DNA of 64,000 nucleotides from Nereocystis luetkeana (Eukaryota; Sar; Phaeophyceae; Laminariales; Laminariaceae). Every line of letters starts with the position of its first letter. Positions within the stretch are counted from its first letter, which is position 1. Positions 34,601 through 44,700 of the stretch are shown here, piece by piece. The notes below the pieces were generated by a model. The model was not told the DNA's origin. It did not search any database and was given only the letters and a program-made list of their open reading frames with translations. Location: positions 7,129,622 to 7,193,621 of the forward strand of contig JARUPZ010000011.1 of the NCBI GenBank assembly GCA_031213475.1, given 5' to 3'. The position numbers were made by a program, and so were the translations under genes.

Positions 34601-37117
34601 TCCAATATGCTTCATCCAAAAATTGCAGATAGCACAGCTACAAACAGCGCTACGGGGGAACGTACTACTGTAGCAGTTATAATCAGGTATTCTGCGTCAA
34701 TATATGGGGATACATGGGGTTTACCGTAGGTCCATCGCAAGGTATGATTACTACGTGTGTCCCCCCGGCGATATACTTCACCCAAGGGATACGGTGTATC
34801 TACTGCACGCATGTAACGAAATATATACACACCACGAAAAACCGAAGATGACTGCCGAACAGTTTGAGGACACGCTGTCAGCCACATGGCATATTTGGCG
34901 AGGCTCAAATACTAAATAGCGCTCTGCTGTCACATGTGGCAGGAGACGCATGCAACGATGGAACTACTGTGGCACTTACTTGGCCAAAATATTTACTGAG
35001 TGATTTCAGAATCGCAGTGTACATGCACCTAAATGTGGCTCTAATGTCAACATTTTTTTTGCCACATCGGGAGCGCGGTCCTAATAGGTTAACCCCGCAT
35101 CGTTGCAACATCCCTATCAACAAACAGCGCTTTGCAACATAGCTCGTGAGATACCGAGGTTTTTGGATTGCTCATAATAGGGTTGCTTTGTCAGTTTTTT
35201 CTCAAGCTCACTTCGGAAATGAGGTATAGAGCTACTATACTAGAATCAAGTGAGGGGCCTCAGCGAACGTTGGTTAGGTGCTACTCATATATCACACCGC
35301 ACCAGTCCAGCGAGCCCTCGTTTGTACGACAAACCGCTGCAGCATGTACTCGTAGCTTGGAATATGAACGATATGGCTGGGCGTGCGAAGCTGTGCAGAG
35401 GAATTGTCGTAGTACGCGATTTCCTGGACCCGCACGCACGCGGGGAAGCAGGCGACGTGAAACGCGCTCTCCCGCGTGCAGTAGTCGCAACCGAACAGGA
35501 TTCTAAACCAGACAGGCGCACCTGGAGTAGCGTTCGGGCATGTTGTACCAGATGAGCAAGGCAGCAACGAAAATGGCAGTCCCGATCACGACTGACATCT
35601 TGAGGATTGTATTCCTCTTGACGTATCGGGCGTATTTCAGCCGGTAACGCGTGTTGTAGACAACCACGAGTTGCAAAGCACGAAGGCAGTAGGGAACCAT
35701 GAATACCGCGAAACCTTTGGTCGAGGGAAGAGCGGGTGGCGCACGACGAGAAGAAACACTAGGATCAGAACCGAGGTTGTACCTACTCTACAGCAAAAAC
35801 ATAAAACTTGATACGTTTACTGGTAGACCGGAGCAAAATCTCCGCATCCGAACTCGGGTTTTATCGACAACAAAATCAAAAGTTTGGTGAAGACTTTTGT
35901 CTACCGTCTGCGAGTAGATACAGCAGCAGTGTGGTACACATTCCTTTCAAAAGTGAGGAATCTAACGAGGAGTATCCCGGGTTCTTCTTTGAGGGCGGGT
36001 ACTACGCTGTACCTCTGTTTGATACTCTCGTCATGGATGGTCGTGATCAAAAACATGACCCGTTGGCGACGGATAGTCCTTGGGAAGGGGAGCTGAAGTG
36101 AAGGCCACCTCTGCCGGACGCAGATCCGAATACTTTTTTTTTTTTGCGTTTGTGCATTGCTGCATGCTGGTCGGAGATCTTCTTGCAGTCTGGCTCGGGG
36201 TAGACCCCCTGCCTCAACAGCCCGGGCCACTTGGTGTGACTGCCTCTGTAATCGCCGCCTGTACTCCACGACTTTTCCCCTCGGAGTCCCAAAAACGGTT
36301 TTTTCCGGTACGAAGTTATAGCGTGTGTCTGATGGCGATATAACACCACGAACGATACCCTGCGCGCTTCATACAGTGATCTACTGTTATTGCCATACCA
36401 TATACCAGGTACCCCATACGAGTGAAGACCACAACGTAGTGTGTGTGGTAATGGGCGAAATACTTGTTTACAAATACGAGCAATCACCGGAAAACAGTCG
36501 GCCGTAAGACGATGCCGACTGTAGATTTGTGATCGTTTGCGCTCACACATCAGCTCTCGTCGTATACCAGAATACCAGTATACGGGCACAACCTACCTGT
36601 ACGCCGTACCAGGTACGTATGAGGAGACAGAGGTATGCTTTCAGTCAGCTCTTCGAGCCAGTGGCTGCCACGCACCTCTCGACAGAGCTATATTAATAAG
36701 AAGAGTGTTTGTACAAGTACCCTCGCTTATCACAATTTGAAGGAACGTCGGTTCACACTTTTGACGTGATGGTACTTGTTAACACCGTAATTTATTGTTG
36801 TTCCTGTGTGCGATTGCTCTCACGTCAAGAACACTCGCCTCGTCCCGGAATCAAATTAGAGAGGCGCACTCACAGAAGTAAGTTATCAAAAGCATGACGT
36901 AGCAGGGTAACCCCTTGGCTTCCGACAGAAGGATCCAGTGCACGAATATGGCTAAGAGCACGATGAGGGAGGCCACTCCAGAGATCCCGACAAGGACGGG
37001 TGCCCTCGCCGCTATCTCAAACGAGTGTCTCAGGATCCATAATTGTCGGAGCAGTCCTGACCACACGCACGCGTTGAGGAGAGCCACTGCGATAAGCACC
37101 ACCGAGACGGCACGCAT
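25465..37117 (-). CDS. Gene B: 7TM-RGS receptor-like protein (eight exons)
   Basis: Minus-strand spliced gene: 36874-37117, 35522-35714, 34313-34482, 33033-33135 (or 33150), 26914-27133, 26468-26598, 26134-26288, 25465-25634. Exon lengths match gene A except the last, and the frame closes at 462 codons including the stop (467 with the longer exon 4). Same layout as gene A: seven hydrophobic segments, then RGS with EVNLGSK. Two splice sites are odd: a GC donor after exon 6 and a lost AG before exon 4, each with a plausible rescue. Otherwise intact. Intron 4 (5.9 kb) holds a 590-bp array and a palindrome cluster. Same expected role at a membrane as gene A. Confidence 0.8.
26134..26288 (-). CDS. 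Gene B exon 7 (end of RGS domain)
   Basis: 155 nt with acceptor AGCAG|A and donor AAAG|GTAGGT. It encodes NIFTSLDEVTRKAMLDEP and VLMLEQNVLAKFKLSP. Confidence 0.85.
26468..26598 (-). CDS. Gene B exon 6 (middle of RGS domain), GC donor
   Basis: 131 nt with acceptor TCCAG|AAA. It contains IRIVDQYLRSTSPQEVNLGSK. The donor reads CGAG|GCGAGA, so this intron would be of the rare GC-AG class. The matching site in gene A is CAAG|GTGAGA. Confidence 0.8.
26914..27133 (-). CDS. Gene B exon 5 (end of TM7, first part of RGS domain)
   Basis: 220 nt with acceptor TGTAG|C and donor TCAAG|GTACCA. It encodes VLVPVSRYYGWHGAG and the opening RGS helices (IFGEFCRQSL, ESWEFILDSVAFK). Confidence 0.85.
27490..29010. 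repeat. Tandem array of ~590-bp units (about 2.5 copies)
   Basis: The landmark GTCGGTG(T/C)TG recurs at 27539, 28133 and 28715 (spacing 594 and 582). The landmarks CCTGAAT(G/A)GTCGTA (27835, 28422) and GAATACGCTCG follow in order. The units are diverged. Part of the unit (from TTAGCCCAGCCTGAATAGTC) matches the sequence just inside the left LTR of the Ty3-type element (38225 onward), so the array probably came from an LTR/internal junction of a related element. Confidence 0.75.
29011..30540. other. Gene B intron 4, middle part: no gene recognised
   Basis: A minus-strand ORF of 220 codons (29150-29812) and overlapping plus-strand ORFs are present. None shows a domain I know. A short ATATAT run near 29930 and CTG-rich sequence near 30130-30215 are the only other features. 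Confidence 0.35.
30550..31300. repeat. Cluster of ACTTCCATGGAAGT-like palindromes
   Basis: About 20 full or imperfect copies of the 14-bp palindrome ACTTCCATGGAAGT lie in 750 bp, for example near 30550, 30571, 30594, 30968, 30988, 31007, 31041, 31066, 31085, 31236 and 31263. Spacing is irregular, typically 18-25 bp in the dense part, with a gap from about 30735 to 30930. The intervening DNA is not repeated. It lies in intron 4 of gene B. Confidence 0.85.
31301..33032. other. Gene B intron 4, part next to exon 4: no gene recognised
   Basis: Overlapping ORFs on both strands (31570-32263, 32353-32774) without recognisable domains. Confidence 0.35.
33033..33150 (-). CDS. Gene B exon 4 (start of TM7), acceptor shifted
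   Basis: The conserved exon would be 33033-33135 (103 nt, VQELLHASLLEG to NFLLW), but the two bases before it read TG, not AG. The next upstream AG (GAAG|GG at 33150/33151) keeps the frame and adds 15 nt, five residues. I give the longer form. The donor is GGAG|GTAAGC. If no acceptor works, gene B would lose TM7 and the RGS frame. Confidence 0.65.
33300..33690. repeat. Minisatellite, five ~75-82-bp units
   Basis: Five units share AACAAACAGTCAGTCAGAGC, then a GATACATTGCGGTTGGC-like stretch and GGAACCACAGC. Anchor spacing is 81, 75, 82 and 75 nt. The 75-nt steps keep frame and make a repeated peptide on the plus strand (NKQSVR-like), but this lies in intron 3 of gene B on the opposite strand, so translation is unlikely. 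Confidence 0.9.
34313..34482 (-). CDS. Gene B exon 3 (TM5-TM6)
   Basis: 170 nt. The acceptor follows a G-run (GGGCAG|GGG) and the donor is GCAG|GTAAGT. It encodes YGCYFFNERRASEG, GIGPTTFAMF, VHDVFGIGLE and a hydrophobic end (VIIPLLICAG). Confidence 0.85.
35522..35714 (-). CDS. Gene B exon 2 (TM3-TM4)
   Basis: 193 nt with acceptor AAAG|GT and donor CCAG|GTGCGC. It encodes VPYCLRALQLVVVYN, the conserved basic loop YRLKYARYVK, and TM4 ending NMPERYS. Confidence 0.85.
36874..37117 (-). CDS. Gene B exon 1 (TM1 to start of TM3)
   Basis: 244 nt with donor TTCT|GTGAGT. It starts MRAVSVVLIAVALLNACVW and shares FEIAARAPVLVG, VHWILL and KGLPCYVML with gene C. Confidence 0.85.
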
Positions 37118-37390
37118 CGTCGTATGATGCGATCCCAGATGAAGTGTACCTGGTATGCAAGATGTTGCCTCTGGAAGGTGGCACTCAATATTGCGCTCGC
37201 CCCTGATTCGCGATCAGGGACATGTTCTTATGTAACTGCCGAAAAAAAAAGATACGAGCTCTCAAAGCAAGGCACCACGTTTTTTTTTTGTTTCATCATC
37301 GCTCTCGCTTTTCAGCTTTATCTCGTACAGCGCTTTAAAATAGAAGGCTTTAGCCTCAGCCTACTATTAATACTACTGTAAGTAATATTA

Positions 37391-37462
37391 TTTTTTATAA
37401 AATTATGAAATACGTCAGCTGTGAGTTCGACTGATTGCATAGTTGATACTCAACTTTGCAAG
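37391..37462. repeat. Dispersed 70-bp repeat, copy 2
   Basis: Same sequence and orientation as 15902-15973, differing by a few bases near its middle (CTGATTGCATAG against CAGATTAAGTAG). It lies 0.3 kb upstream of the gene B start codon. Confidence 0.85.
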
Positions 37463-37726
37463 CTGCGTAATATGTCTCGTCTATATCCCATTTTTATTGA
37501 ATTTCCAAATTTGATGACAAGTCGTTCGCGCGTATTCTATACCTGGTATGTATTTCCTTGCCAAGGATATAGGCCAGTGACTCCCCTGGATGCTGCCCGG
37601 GTCAACAGGACAATATACATTATCATTCTGCGCACTGCTACTTACTATATAACCCAGATAAGGGAGGGTAATATGGCTTTGCCACATACATGTTGAAATA
37701 TTTTCATTTTACAAATATTGATTAAC

Positions 37727-37730
37727 CTAT
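37727..37730. repeat. Target-site duplication CTAT (left)
   Basis: CTAT directly abuts the TG end of the left LTR and is repeated at 52093-52096 after the CA end of the right LTR. Four bases fit LTR elements, but a chance match is about 1 in 256. Confidence 0.6.
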
Positions 37731-38224
37731 TGTGAAGATATGGCCGAGGTAAGGGTAAGGGTAAGGGACGCAGGTGTTTTCTGGCAGCTGGGAAGCAGTG
37801 CTTCGCTTCTTCTTATATAGATCTTCTTTATTGATGACTAGAGCTGAGGAGGTGCTCTGGTAGAGAAGTGAGAGGTAGGGGGGTGGGACTCGACGCTCAG
37901 ATATACTCGTCCCACCCCACGCTACAAGCTCTCCTAAATTCCTCTTATCTAACGTACTCCTAAATAACTTTCCTATGGCTACCGAACGTTCTTCTGCTAA
38001 TATAAGAACTTCTCACTTTACGATCCTATCTGCGTTAAGGAACATTACTCTTGTCTAACGACCTATCCGCCTTAGAGAACATTCCTAAAAGACGGTTACT
38101 CTCAACTACCGGAATATCCGCCGGGTTAATCCATTCTTTGGATTATTCTCGTATTCCTCAGGCTACGAAACTGCCGACTATATTATCTATATCTATAGCC
38201 CATGAGCACTCGATTCATATCACA
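37731..38224 (-). repeat. Ty3-type element 3' LTR (left)
   Basis: 494 bp. Positions 37757-38224 are identical to 51625-52092. The first 26 bp differ from the other LTR: here GGTAAGGGTAAGGGTAAGGG, there GGTAGTGGTAAAGGGTAAGGG. The minus strand begins TGTGATATG and ends in TCTTCACA. Small plus-strand ORFs inside it are chance. Confidence 0.88.
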
Positions 38225-39645
38225 TTAGCCCACCCTGAATAGTCGTATATGCAGACCACAAGATGGTCGAAGGATGATGACAAAGTTCATCCCAAAAGAC
38301 CAGGAAAAGGTGGTCGAAGATGCGGCTATTCGAAACAAAAGAAATGAGGCTATAGATCCCCCCACACCTCGTCATAAGACCCAAACACTGCGAAGGGGTG
38401 TTTACTTAACACTGCGAAGGGGTGTTTACTTAGAACAACCACTTAAAGGTAGAGACCGAAGGAGAGGAAGAAATAACTCAAAGCGGAAGCGAAAGCAGAG
38501 AAAGGCAAAGCGAAAACCGAAGAAAGAAGAAAGAAAACAGGAGACAGAACAAAAGCCGAAGCGAAGGCTGAAGAAGAAAACTAGTACCGAAGTGAAGGCG
38601 AAAGAAGGGCGCACAAAAAGATGCGAACGGAGGTTGGTCGCCGAACCGGGTTGGCAAACTAGGAAACTCGCGAAAGGAGGCAGTGCCCGCAATACAAAAA
38701 AACACATATGTATCTGGTAGGAGTAATGCCTTGTCTTGTGTCGGAGGTCCTAACGTGGTAGACATCACTCAAGAGAAACGGGGCACTGCTAAAGTGCAAA
38801 GAGGGTTGCGTACACTAGGGGCTATTAAAACCGGGAGACGGAGCGAACAACGCTGCGTCTGGGAGACCTCTTCGGGGTATGAACTATACCAGCAAACGTA
38901 GCAAGGTATTTAACTCAACAAGAAAAAACTGAAGAAGATCCGCAGGGAGATTTACCTAATGCGTGCAGTTCAAGGTGGTAGATAGCGCAGGGCTAAAACA
39001 CTAGCGTGTGCCACTCGGCCAACAGGGGCGACATCAAAGATGGTGTCGTTTGCCACAGAGCAGAGGGGCGCGCGGAATACCGAACGAAATATGAAGAAAC
39101 CTAAGAAAAAGAAAACAAACCACGATCGGGACCAGGAAACTAACTGAAAGCAGAACACGAGTCAGGGAAAATCGATCTTGGTAGGACCGCCATGGTTGAT
39201 AACTCTGCGGCCTTCCGGGGCGGCAATGCTATCCGGACCCTACTTGGCAAACATAGAAGAAACACGGGCGAGCTGGAAGCTCGATAAAGTCTTAGCTCGA
39301 TGACCGTCTGAAACAGCGGTCGGTGGAAACCGACGGAGGCTAGGATACAGCCCAGGCTACGACACGATTTTACCTCGGCGTAGTATTGCCAATAATTTGC
39401 GGTAGGCTAGTGAAGTACAAACAAATATGAAAATTATGGTATCGCTACGACTCGGTGGCCTGAACGTAAGAAGGCAACACGGAGGTGTAGGCGGTATGAA
39501 GAAAACAAAAGGTAGACGGAAATATATGCACCCAAGAAGCTGGCTGTTGGTGACTATAGAAGACTAACCCTGAAGAACTACTTTAATATATTGTTGACTA
39601 ACCAGAAACAAGTACCCAGAACTAAAAAAAAATGCTAAACCAAGG
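38225..39645. other. 3' tail of the Ty3-type element
   Basis: Non-Pol sequence between the Pol stop and the 3' LTR. The part next to the LTR (38225-38400) matches the 590-bp array in gene B. A Lys/Arg-rich plus-strand ORF runs 38274-38720, antisense to Pol. A 24-bp unit ACACTGCGAAGGGGTG... is repeated exactly twice at 38385-38432. Confidence 0.6.
38274..38720 (+). CDS. Hypothetical Lys/Arg-rich ORF antisense in the element
   Basis: 149 codons. The middle is a run of Lys, Arg, Glu and Gln (KRKRKQRKAKRKPKKEERKQ). No known family. It is on the strand opposite to Pol and includes the 24-bp duplication. Purine-rich DNA can give such a frame by chance, so I doubt it is translated. Confidence 0.2.
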   Translation: MMTKFIPKDQEKVVEDAAIRNKRNEAIDPPTPRHKTQTLRRGVYLTLRRGVYLEQPLKGRDRRRGRNNSKRKRKQRKAKRKPKKEERKQETEQKPKRRLKKKTSTEVKAKEGRTKRCERRLVAEPGWQTRKLAKGGSARNTKKHICIW

Positions 39646-41796
39646 CTATCCAGGGGGGGGAGTGGAAACCGTGGGGGCTCCGCGGGACACATCAGAGTTC
39701 CGCAGCAGCCCACGTGCTAGGCTCCCATTCCCATGGCGTTGAAGACACCACGATCCGTACACGGCGTTCCGTGCTGTAGTGTAGCGGGCGGGTTGAAGGT
39801 CGATCTTGATCGGTCCGGGGTCATCCAGGAACCGGATGATGTAGGAGCCGCCCGGTGAAGGTTCCGGTGGAGCTCCCGAAGAGACGTCCGGGGGTGAGCG
39901 GTGAGCGATTTTGCCCAGCCACCAGAGGCCGTCGCGCGCTTTGTACCATATGTGCGCTCCGGAGGGGAGGATGGTGGTGCTGAAGTTGTGGAGCCAGAGG
40001 CTGCGGGAGACCAGGGCGTAGCCGGGGGCGAGAAATATTTGTCCTTGGGATCGTGCCAGTTCGCGGTGGGCAGCGCCGATGCGCATCTGGCGGTAGAGGC
40101 GGTTCGTCTGGCAGTGTTGTGTCGGCGCTCCTGACCAATAGAGTAGGATGTTGCGCCGGAAGTGTTGAAGGTCCAGCTCGCGTTCCCAAGAGGGGCTGAG
40201 AAGTCCAGCCCAGTGGGTCTCGTACAGAACGGCGATGACCCCGCCGCGGCCGCGTACGAGTTGATGGCCGGTGATCTGCTCGACCTCGAGGCGTTCCGGT
40301 GGGGGAGTGACGTCGTCGACGGTGACGTGGTAAGGTGGGGACTTGGCGGCAGAAGCTGTGAGTACGTATGTAGTGAGGTCCGCGGGCAGATGCTTGGGGA
40401 TATCGCTGGTGTCGTCGGGGTTCCGGCAAGGTTTGCATCGTTGAACGAAGACGCGTGGCTTGGAGTCCCGTCCCGGAAGGTCGGATGGAAGGTCGAAGAA
40501 AAGTAGTTTGTCGTGAAGAGGGCGGTTGTCGGGGGTGTTCGAGGCGGGCGTCGGTCCAACGGCGAGGACCTTGAAGGGCCCATTCCAGTTCAGGGAAAGC
40601 TTCGTCTTGAGTACGGTTGCGTCGGTGCCCTTTTTGACGCCTTGGCGAATGGTTGAGGCGGAGTTGTAGACCCAAACCCAGCCGCCGACGGTGAAGGGGG
40701 GGGATGCTCGGAGGGCGGCCATGATGGGCGCGTTGCGGCGCTGGAGACGCGAGACGGTGAGTCGGTGTAGTTCGCGGATGAGGGAGTACGCGCGTCGTTG
40801 TCGGTCGGTGGCGAGGTTGATGTAGACCAGATGATCGCGGTCCAAGCTTTGGTGGGCGCCGATGTTGTCGGGTTCGAAGACCGAGAGCGGGAGGCGAGGA
40901 AGGCGGCCCATGTGGATTTCGTTAGGCGCAAGCCCTGTAGCGGCGTTCACGGAGTTGTTGTAGGCCGACGACACGTGTGGCAGCAGCACGTCCCAGTCGG
41001 TCTGCTGTTCGTTGCCGACCATAGAGAGCATTTGGGCCAACACATGGTTGACGCGCTCGACGCCGCCGTTGGTGCAGGGGTGGTAGGAGCTGGTGTTGAC
41101 CTTGCGGATACCAAGGCGCTCGTAGACGATGTTTGCAAGCTTGGAGGTAAAGTGTAGTCCGTTGTCGGAGAGAAGCGTAACCGGGCACCCCCAGAGAGGG
41201 ATGTATTCGTTCAGGAAGATGTCGGCGGTGCCGGCGGCCGTGAACTGCGCCGCTGAAACGGCAAACATATCGGCGCGCCGGCTGAAGCGGTCTGTGAAGA
41301 GAAGGATGTGGACGTTGCCGCGCGGCGTGAGCGGCAGGGGTCCGAAGTAGTCGACGCTGACGGTGATGCCAGGCCCGTTGGGCAAAGGAAGAGAAAGGAT
41401 GGGCCAGCGAATGGTGTGCCGGGAGGTTTTCCGCGCCTGGCATTGAAGGCAGCGGCGGATCCACCAGCGGGCGGAAGCGTCCATGCCAATCCACCAAAAG
41501 AAACGTGCCAGCATGCGGACCGTTCGGGTGACTCCTAGGTGTAGAGAGGTGGTGGCGTGGCAGGTGTTCAGCACCCAGGGGCGCATTAACATTGGCACGT
41601 AGATGCGTGGGGTAAGGGGGGCGGGTGGTGGTAGGCTGTTCCCGGGTGGGGGTGGGGGTGGTCGTTGGACCAGGAGGGTGGTTTCGTCGTCCGTACGGTG
41701 CAGCTTGCTTTTGGAGGCAAGGGTGAGGACGTCCGGAAGTTGTGGGCGCCGGGCCGAGGGGATGAAATCCAGGAGGTCGTTCGGCGGGGGGGGCAG
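39646..41796 (-). CDS. Pol part 2: integrase with chromo-like and Tudor-like modules
   Basis: This frame is open from 42099 but is Pol-like only after the C8 run at 41789-41796. It carries an HHCC zinc motif (H..H then CLQC, about 41559-41440) and a DDE core: D in VDYFGP (41352), D in LSDNGLHF (41166), E in GGVERVN (41058). A GPFKVL segment is followed by a chromo-like module (about 40296-40137, VEQITGHQLV to ILLYW). Last comes a Tudor-like stretch (about 39966-39745, WYKARDGLWWLGKI and RFLDDPGPIKI). Integrase inserts the cDNA, and the C-terminal modules probably read histone marks (inference). It ends at a stop 1.4 kb from the LTR. Confidence 0.85.
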   Translation of the reverse strand: MPPPPNDLLDFIPSARRPQLPDVLTLASKSKLHRTDDETTLLVQRPPPPPPGNSLPPPAPLTPRIYVPMLMRPWVLNTCHATTSLHLGVTRTVRMLARFFWWIGMDASARWWIRRCLQCQARKTSRHTIRWPILSLPLPNGPGITVSVDYFGPLPLTPRGNVHILLFTDRFSRRADMFAVSAAQFTAAGTADIFLNEYIPLWGCPVTLLSDNGLHFTSKLANIVYERLGIRKVNTSSYHPCTNGGVERVNHVLAQMLSMVGNEQQTDWDVLLPHVSSAYNNSVNAATGLAPNEIHMGRLPRLPLSVFEPDNIGAHQSLDRDHLVYINLATDRQRRAYSLIRELHRLTVSRLQRRNAPIMAALRASPPFTVGGWVWVYNSASTIRQGVKKGTDATVLKTKLSLNWNGPFKVLAVGPTPASNTPDNRPLHDKLLFFDLPSDLPGRDSKPRVFVQRCKPCRNPDDTSDIPKHLPADLTTYVLTASAAKSPPYHVTVDDVTPPPERLEVEQITGHQLVRGRGGVIAVLYETHWAGLLSPSWERELDLQHFRRNILLYWSGAPTQHCQTNRLYRQMRIGAAHRELARSQGQIFLAPGYALVSRSLWLHNFSTTILPSGAHIWYKARDGLWWLGKIAHRSPPDVSSGAPPEPSPGGSYIIRFLDDPGPIKIDLQPARYTTARNAVYGSWCLQRHGNGSLARGLLRNSDVSRGAPTVSTPPPG
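41789..41796 (-). other. C8 run at the Pol frame change
   Basis: On the minus strand GC8GCC separates the frame of protease-RT-RNase H from that of integrase. One C fewer would make the frames continuous, equivalent to a +1 shift. It may be programmed slippage, a mutation or a homopolymer sequencing error. Confidence 0.7.
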
Positions 41797-44700
41797 GGGA
41801 GTCCAACGACAGGAAGCGGATGGTGGCGCAGCACAGGGGCTCTGCTCGTTGTTCTCGCGCCCAGTCTTTAAAGGTGTAGTGCTCGACGCGGGCGAGGAGG
41901 TAGGGGTCGTCATCTGGTTCGACGATGGGCTCCGGGAGGGGCAGCGACGGTGGTGCTGGTGCCGGCGGAGAAGGCGTTGTTGGGGGGGTTGGGGTTGGGT
42001 TTGCGGGCGCAAACGGGTCGGGCGGCGCGGGAGCTGTGGCTGAAGGCGCCGTAGGAGGAGGGGGTCTTGGCTGGACCCCGGCCGGGGGCGTGGGCGCACT
42101 GGTGGGTGTAGATCGTCTGCGTACGACGGGTTGTGGTCGACGGCCGAAGCGATAGTCGGCTGCGGGTCGAGGGGTTCCCGCGGCAGCGGCGATGCGATGG
42201 CGGGTCCGAGAAGATATCAGGCCTGAAACGGCTGGTTCCGTGCCGCCAGTGGTGGACGGCGGAGAGATGACGGACGGCCTGGAAGCCCAGCCTGGAGGAG
42301 CTCCGCTGTTCACGGCGGCGTTCTCGGGGCCAACAAGCAGTCCGGCGGTGGAGTCAGGGGTCGCAATGGGCCCGACGAAGGTGTCGGGTGCGGGGGAAAG
42401 GGTGGGGTGCTCCATACGTGGTCCCAGTAGGCGGAAGTCGCGGAAATCGTCGGTGGTGAAGGGAAGCGGCTGGATGGTTGGGATGGGCCTTGGAGGGGGG
42501 GATACGAGCCCACCCAAGCCGATACCCGGGGCGGGAGGGTCGTTCGGCGCGAACCCGCAGGGGCGGATGAGGTAGATGCCGACGGTGTCCGGGTCGGTAA
42601 GGCGGTTGCGTCCGGTGCGGTCGGCGTCGGTGGCGGGTTGGGGGAGCCGGGAGAGGAAGTCGGCGTTGCCGTTGGACGTGCCCTTCCGGTATTCCAGCGT
42701 GTAGGTGTACGCCGAAAGGAACTCGAGCCAGCGCCGGACGCGGGCGTTGTGTTCTCCGACCTTGGCGATGTTCTCGAGCGCCTTGTGGTCCGAGTAGATC
42801 TGGAAGCGGGTGGACCATAAATGTCCACGGAGGCGTTTGATCGCCCACACGATGCTCCCGGCCTCGAGGTCGAGGGGTGTCCACGAACGTTCGGAGTCCA
42901 GGGTGGCACGGCTGATGAAAAGGATGGGTCGGACTGAGCCGTCGGGTTGTTCTTGCTCAAGGGTCGCGCCGAAGCCGTCGATGCTAGCGTCGCAGTAGAG
43001 GCGGAAGGGGCGGGAGTTGTCGGCGACGGCGTCCCAGTCGAGGTAGACGAGGATAGGCGGTTCGGCAAGTTCTTGGAGGATGGCGCGGACGGTGGTTTCC
43101 ATGGCGGGGGTGAAGTCGAACGTGGCGCCTTGCTTGAGTAAAGCGTTGATGGGGCGCAGACGTCGGGAGAGATTCGGCAGGAACTTGCCGTAGTAGTTGA
43201 TGCCCCCAAGGAGCGAGCGCACTTGCTTCTTGTCGGCCGGCATGGGCATTCTGGTGAGGGCGGCGACCTTGTCGGAGTTGGGGCTGTAACCGCCGGCGGA
43301 GATGGTGTGTCCCAGGAAATCGGCGGTGGTGGCACCAAGTTTGGCCTTGGCCGGGGAAAGTTTGAGGTGGTGCTTCCGGAGGCGTCCGAAGAGAGCTCTG
43401 ATGTTGGCAACGTGGTCGTTGGGGTTGGGGTCGAAGACGATGATGTCGTCGAGATACGCGGCGACGCGTTCCAGGCCTTTGATGACCTCGTTGATGACCT
43501 TAACGAACCAGCCGGGGGAGGCGCTGCTGCCTTGTGGCATAACAAGCCACTCAAATAACCGGTTCGGTGTGCAGAACGCTGTCAAGGGGATGGTGTCCTC
43601 GTCGATGGTGATTTGGTGGAACGAGGAGACCAGGTCGAAGAGGGAAAAGATGCGACCTTTACCCAAGGAGTCGAGGACTTCGTCGACGCGGGGGATGGGG
43701 AGTTGTCCGAGGGAGCTGATGGCGTTGAGCTTCTTGTAGTTGATTGTGATGCGAACACCTCCGTCTTTCTTGGGGATGGCGACCATAGGGCTGGAGTATG
43801 GCGACGTGGAATGCTGGATCAGGCCGGCAGCCAGGTACTGGTCCAATACGGCGTCGGCCGTTTTGGCGAGGATGGGGTTGATCCTGTAGGGGCGGGAAGT
43901 GACCGGTGCGCTGTCCGGAGGTACCGTGATCTTGAACGGCATTAGCGAGCACGAGCCGAAGTCGGTCTTCGACGTGGAGAAGACGTCCTGGAATTCGCAG
44001 AGGACGTCGCCCAAGTTGTTGATCACCGATGGGGTCCATCCAGAACCGTGAAGGTCGAAGTTGACGTCGCGTAGGTGCAACGGCAGGCGTTCCCAGAGGT
44101 CGAGGAAGCTTTTGCGCTGGTCGGTGTCGAGGCGTGCAAGGAGCTGTGGGCACGGGGCTTTTAGTGCGGTAGAGGGGTCGGCTGTTGATGGACTCTGGTC
44201 GGCCACCGGGATGTTGTTGTGGAGGGCATGTACGTCCGGAAATGGAGGGGGGAGCGGCGGGTCCAAGGAGGGATGCCCAAGGGTGGCGAGCGGTACCTGT
44301 ACCAGTGGGGAGCAGGAGGTTCCGAGGAGGTCACCCGGCTCGAGTTCGGTAGATCCAGATAGGGGGACCGTTTGGTACCCGTCGGAGACGAAAATCGCCG
44401 TGTCGGAAAGGGGGTTCTCGCGGGGGAGCATGTTCACCATGTAATTCCCGGCCAATGCTGGAGCGCCTGACTGGCGCACCAGGTTGACCTTGGCGAGCTG
44501 TGGGGTAGAGGAAAGCGAAATAGCTTTGTTGCCGGCGAATCGGAGGTGGTAGACGTCGTCGGTGGAACGATCGTCGGGAATGAATGCTGAGGCTCCGTTG
44601 GGGTCGTGGTGACTTAAAGAGAGCTCACCACGGGTTTGCCGGGAAGGTTGGTGGGAGAGGGCGGGCTGTTGCCGGAGCGTGGTATACGAGCGGTGCTCGA

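Noticed and set aside
37757..37774. TAAGGG repeats at the LTR edge as telomere-like sequence
   Set aside because: There are only three units, the motif is not a standard telomere repeat, and they lie inside the LTR.
38051..38242. Small ORF in the left LTR, repeated exactly at 51919 in the right LTR
   Set aside because: The repetition follows from LTR identity, not from protein conservation.
40922..41788. Continuation of the long Pol frame beyond the C8 run
   Set aside because: The translation there is low-complexity and lacks motifs, while the other frame reads integrase.
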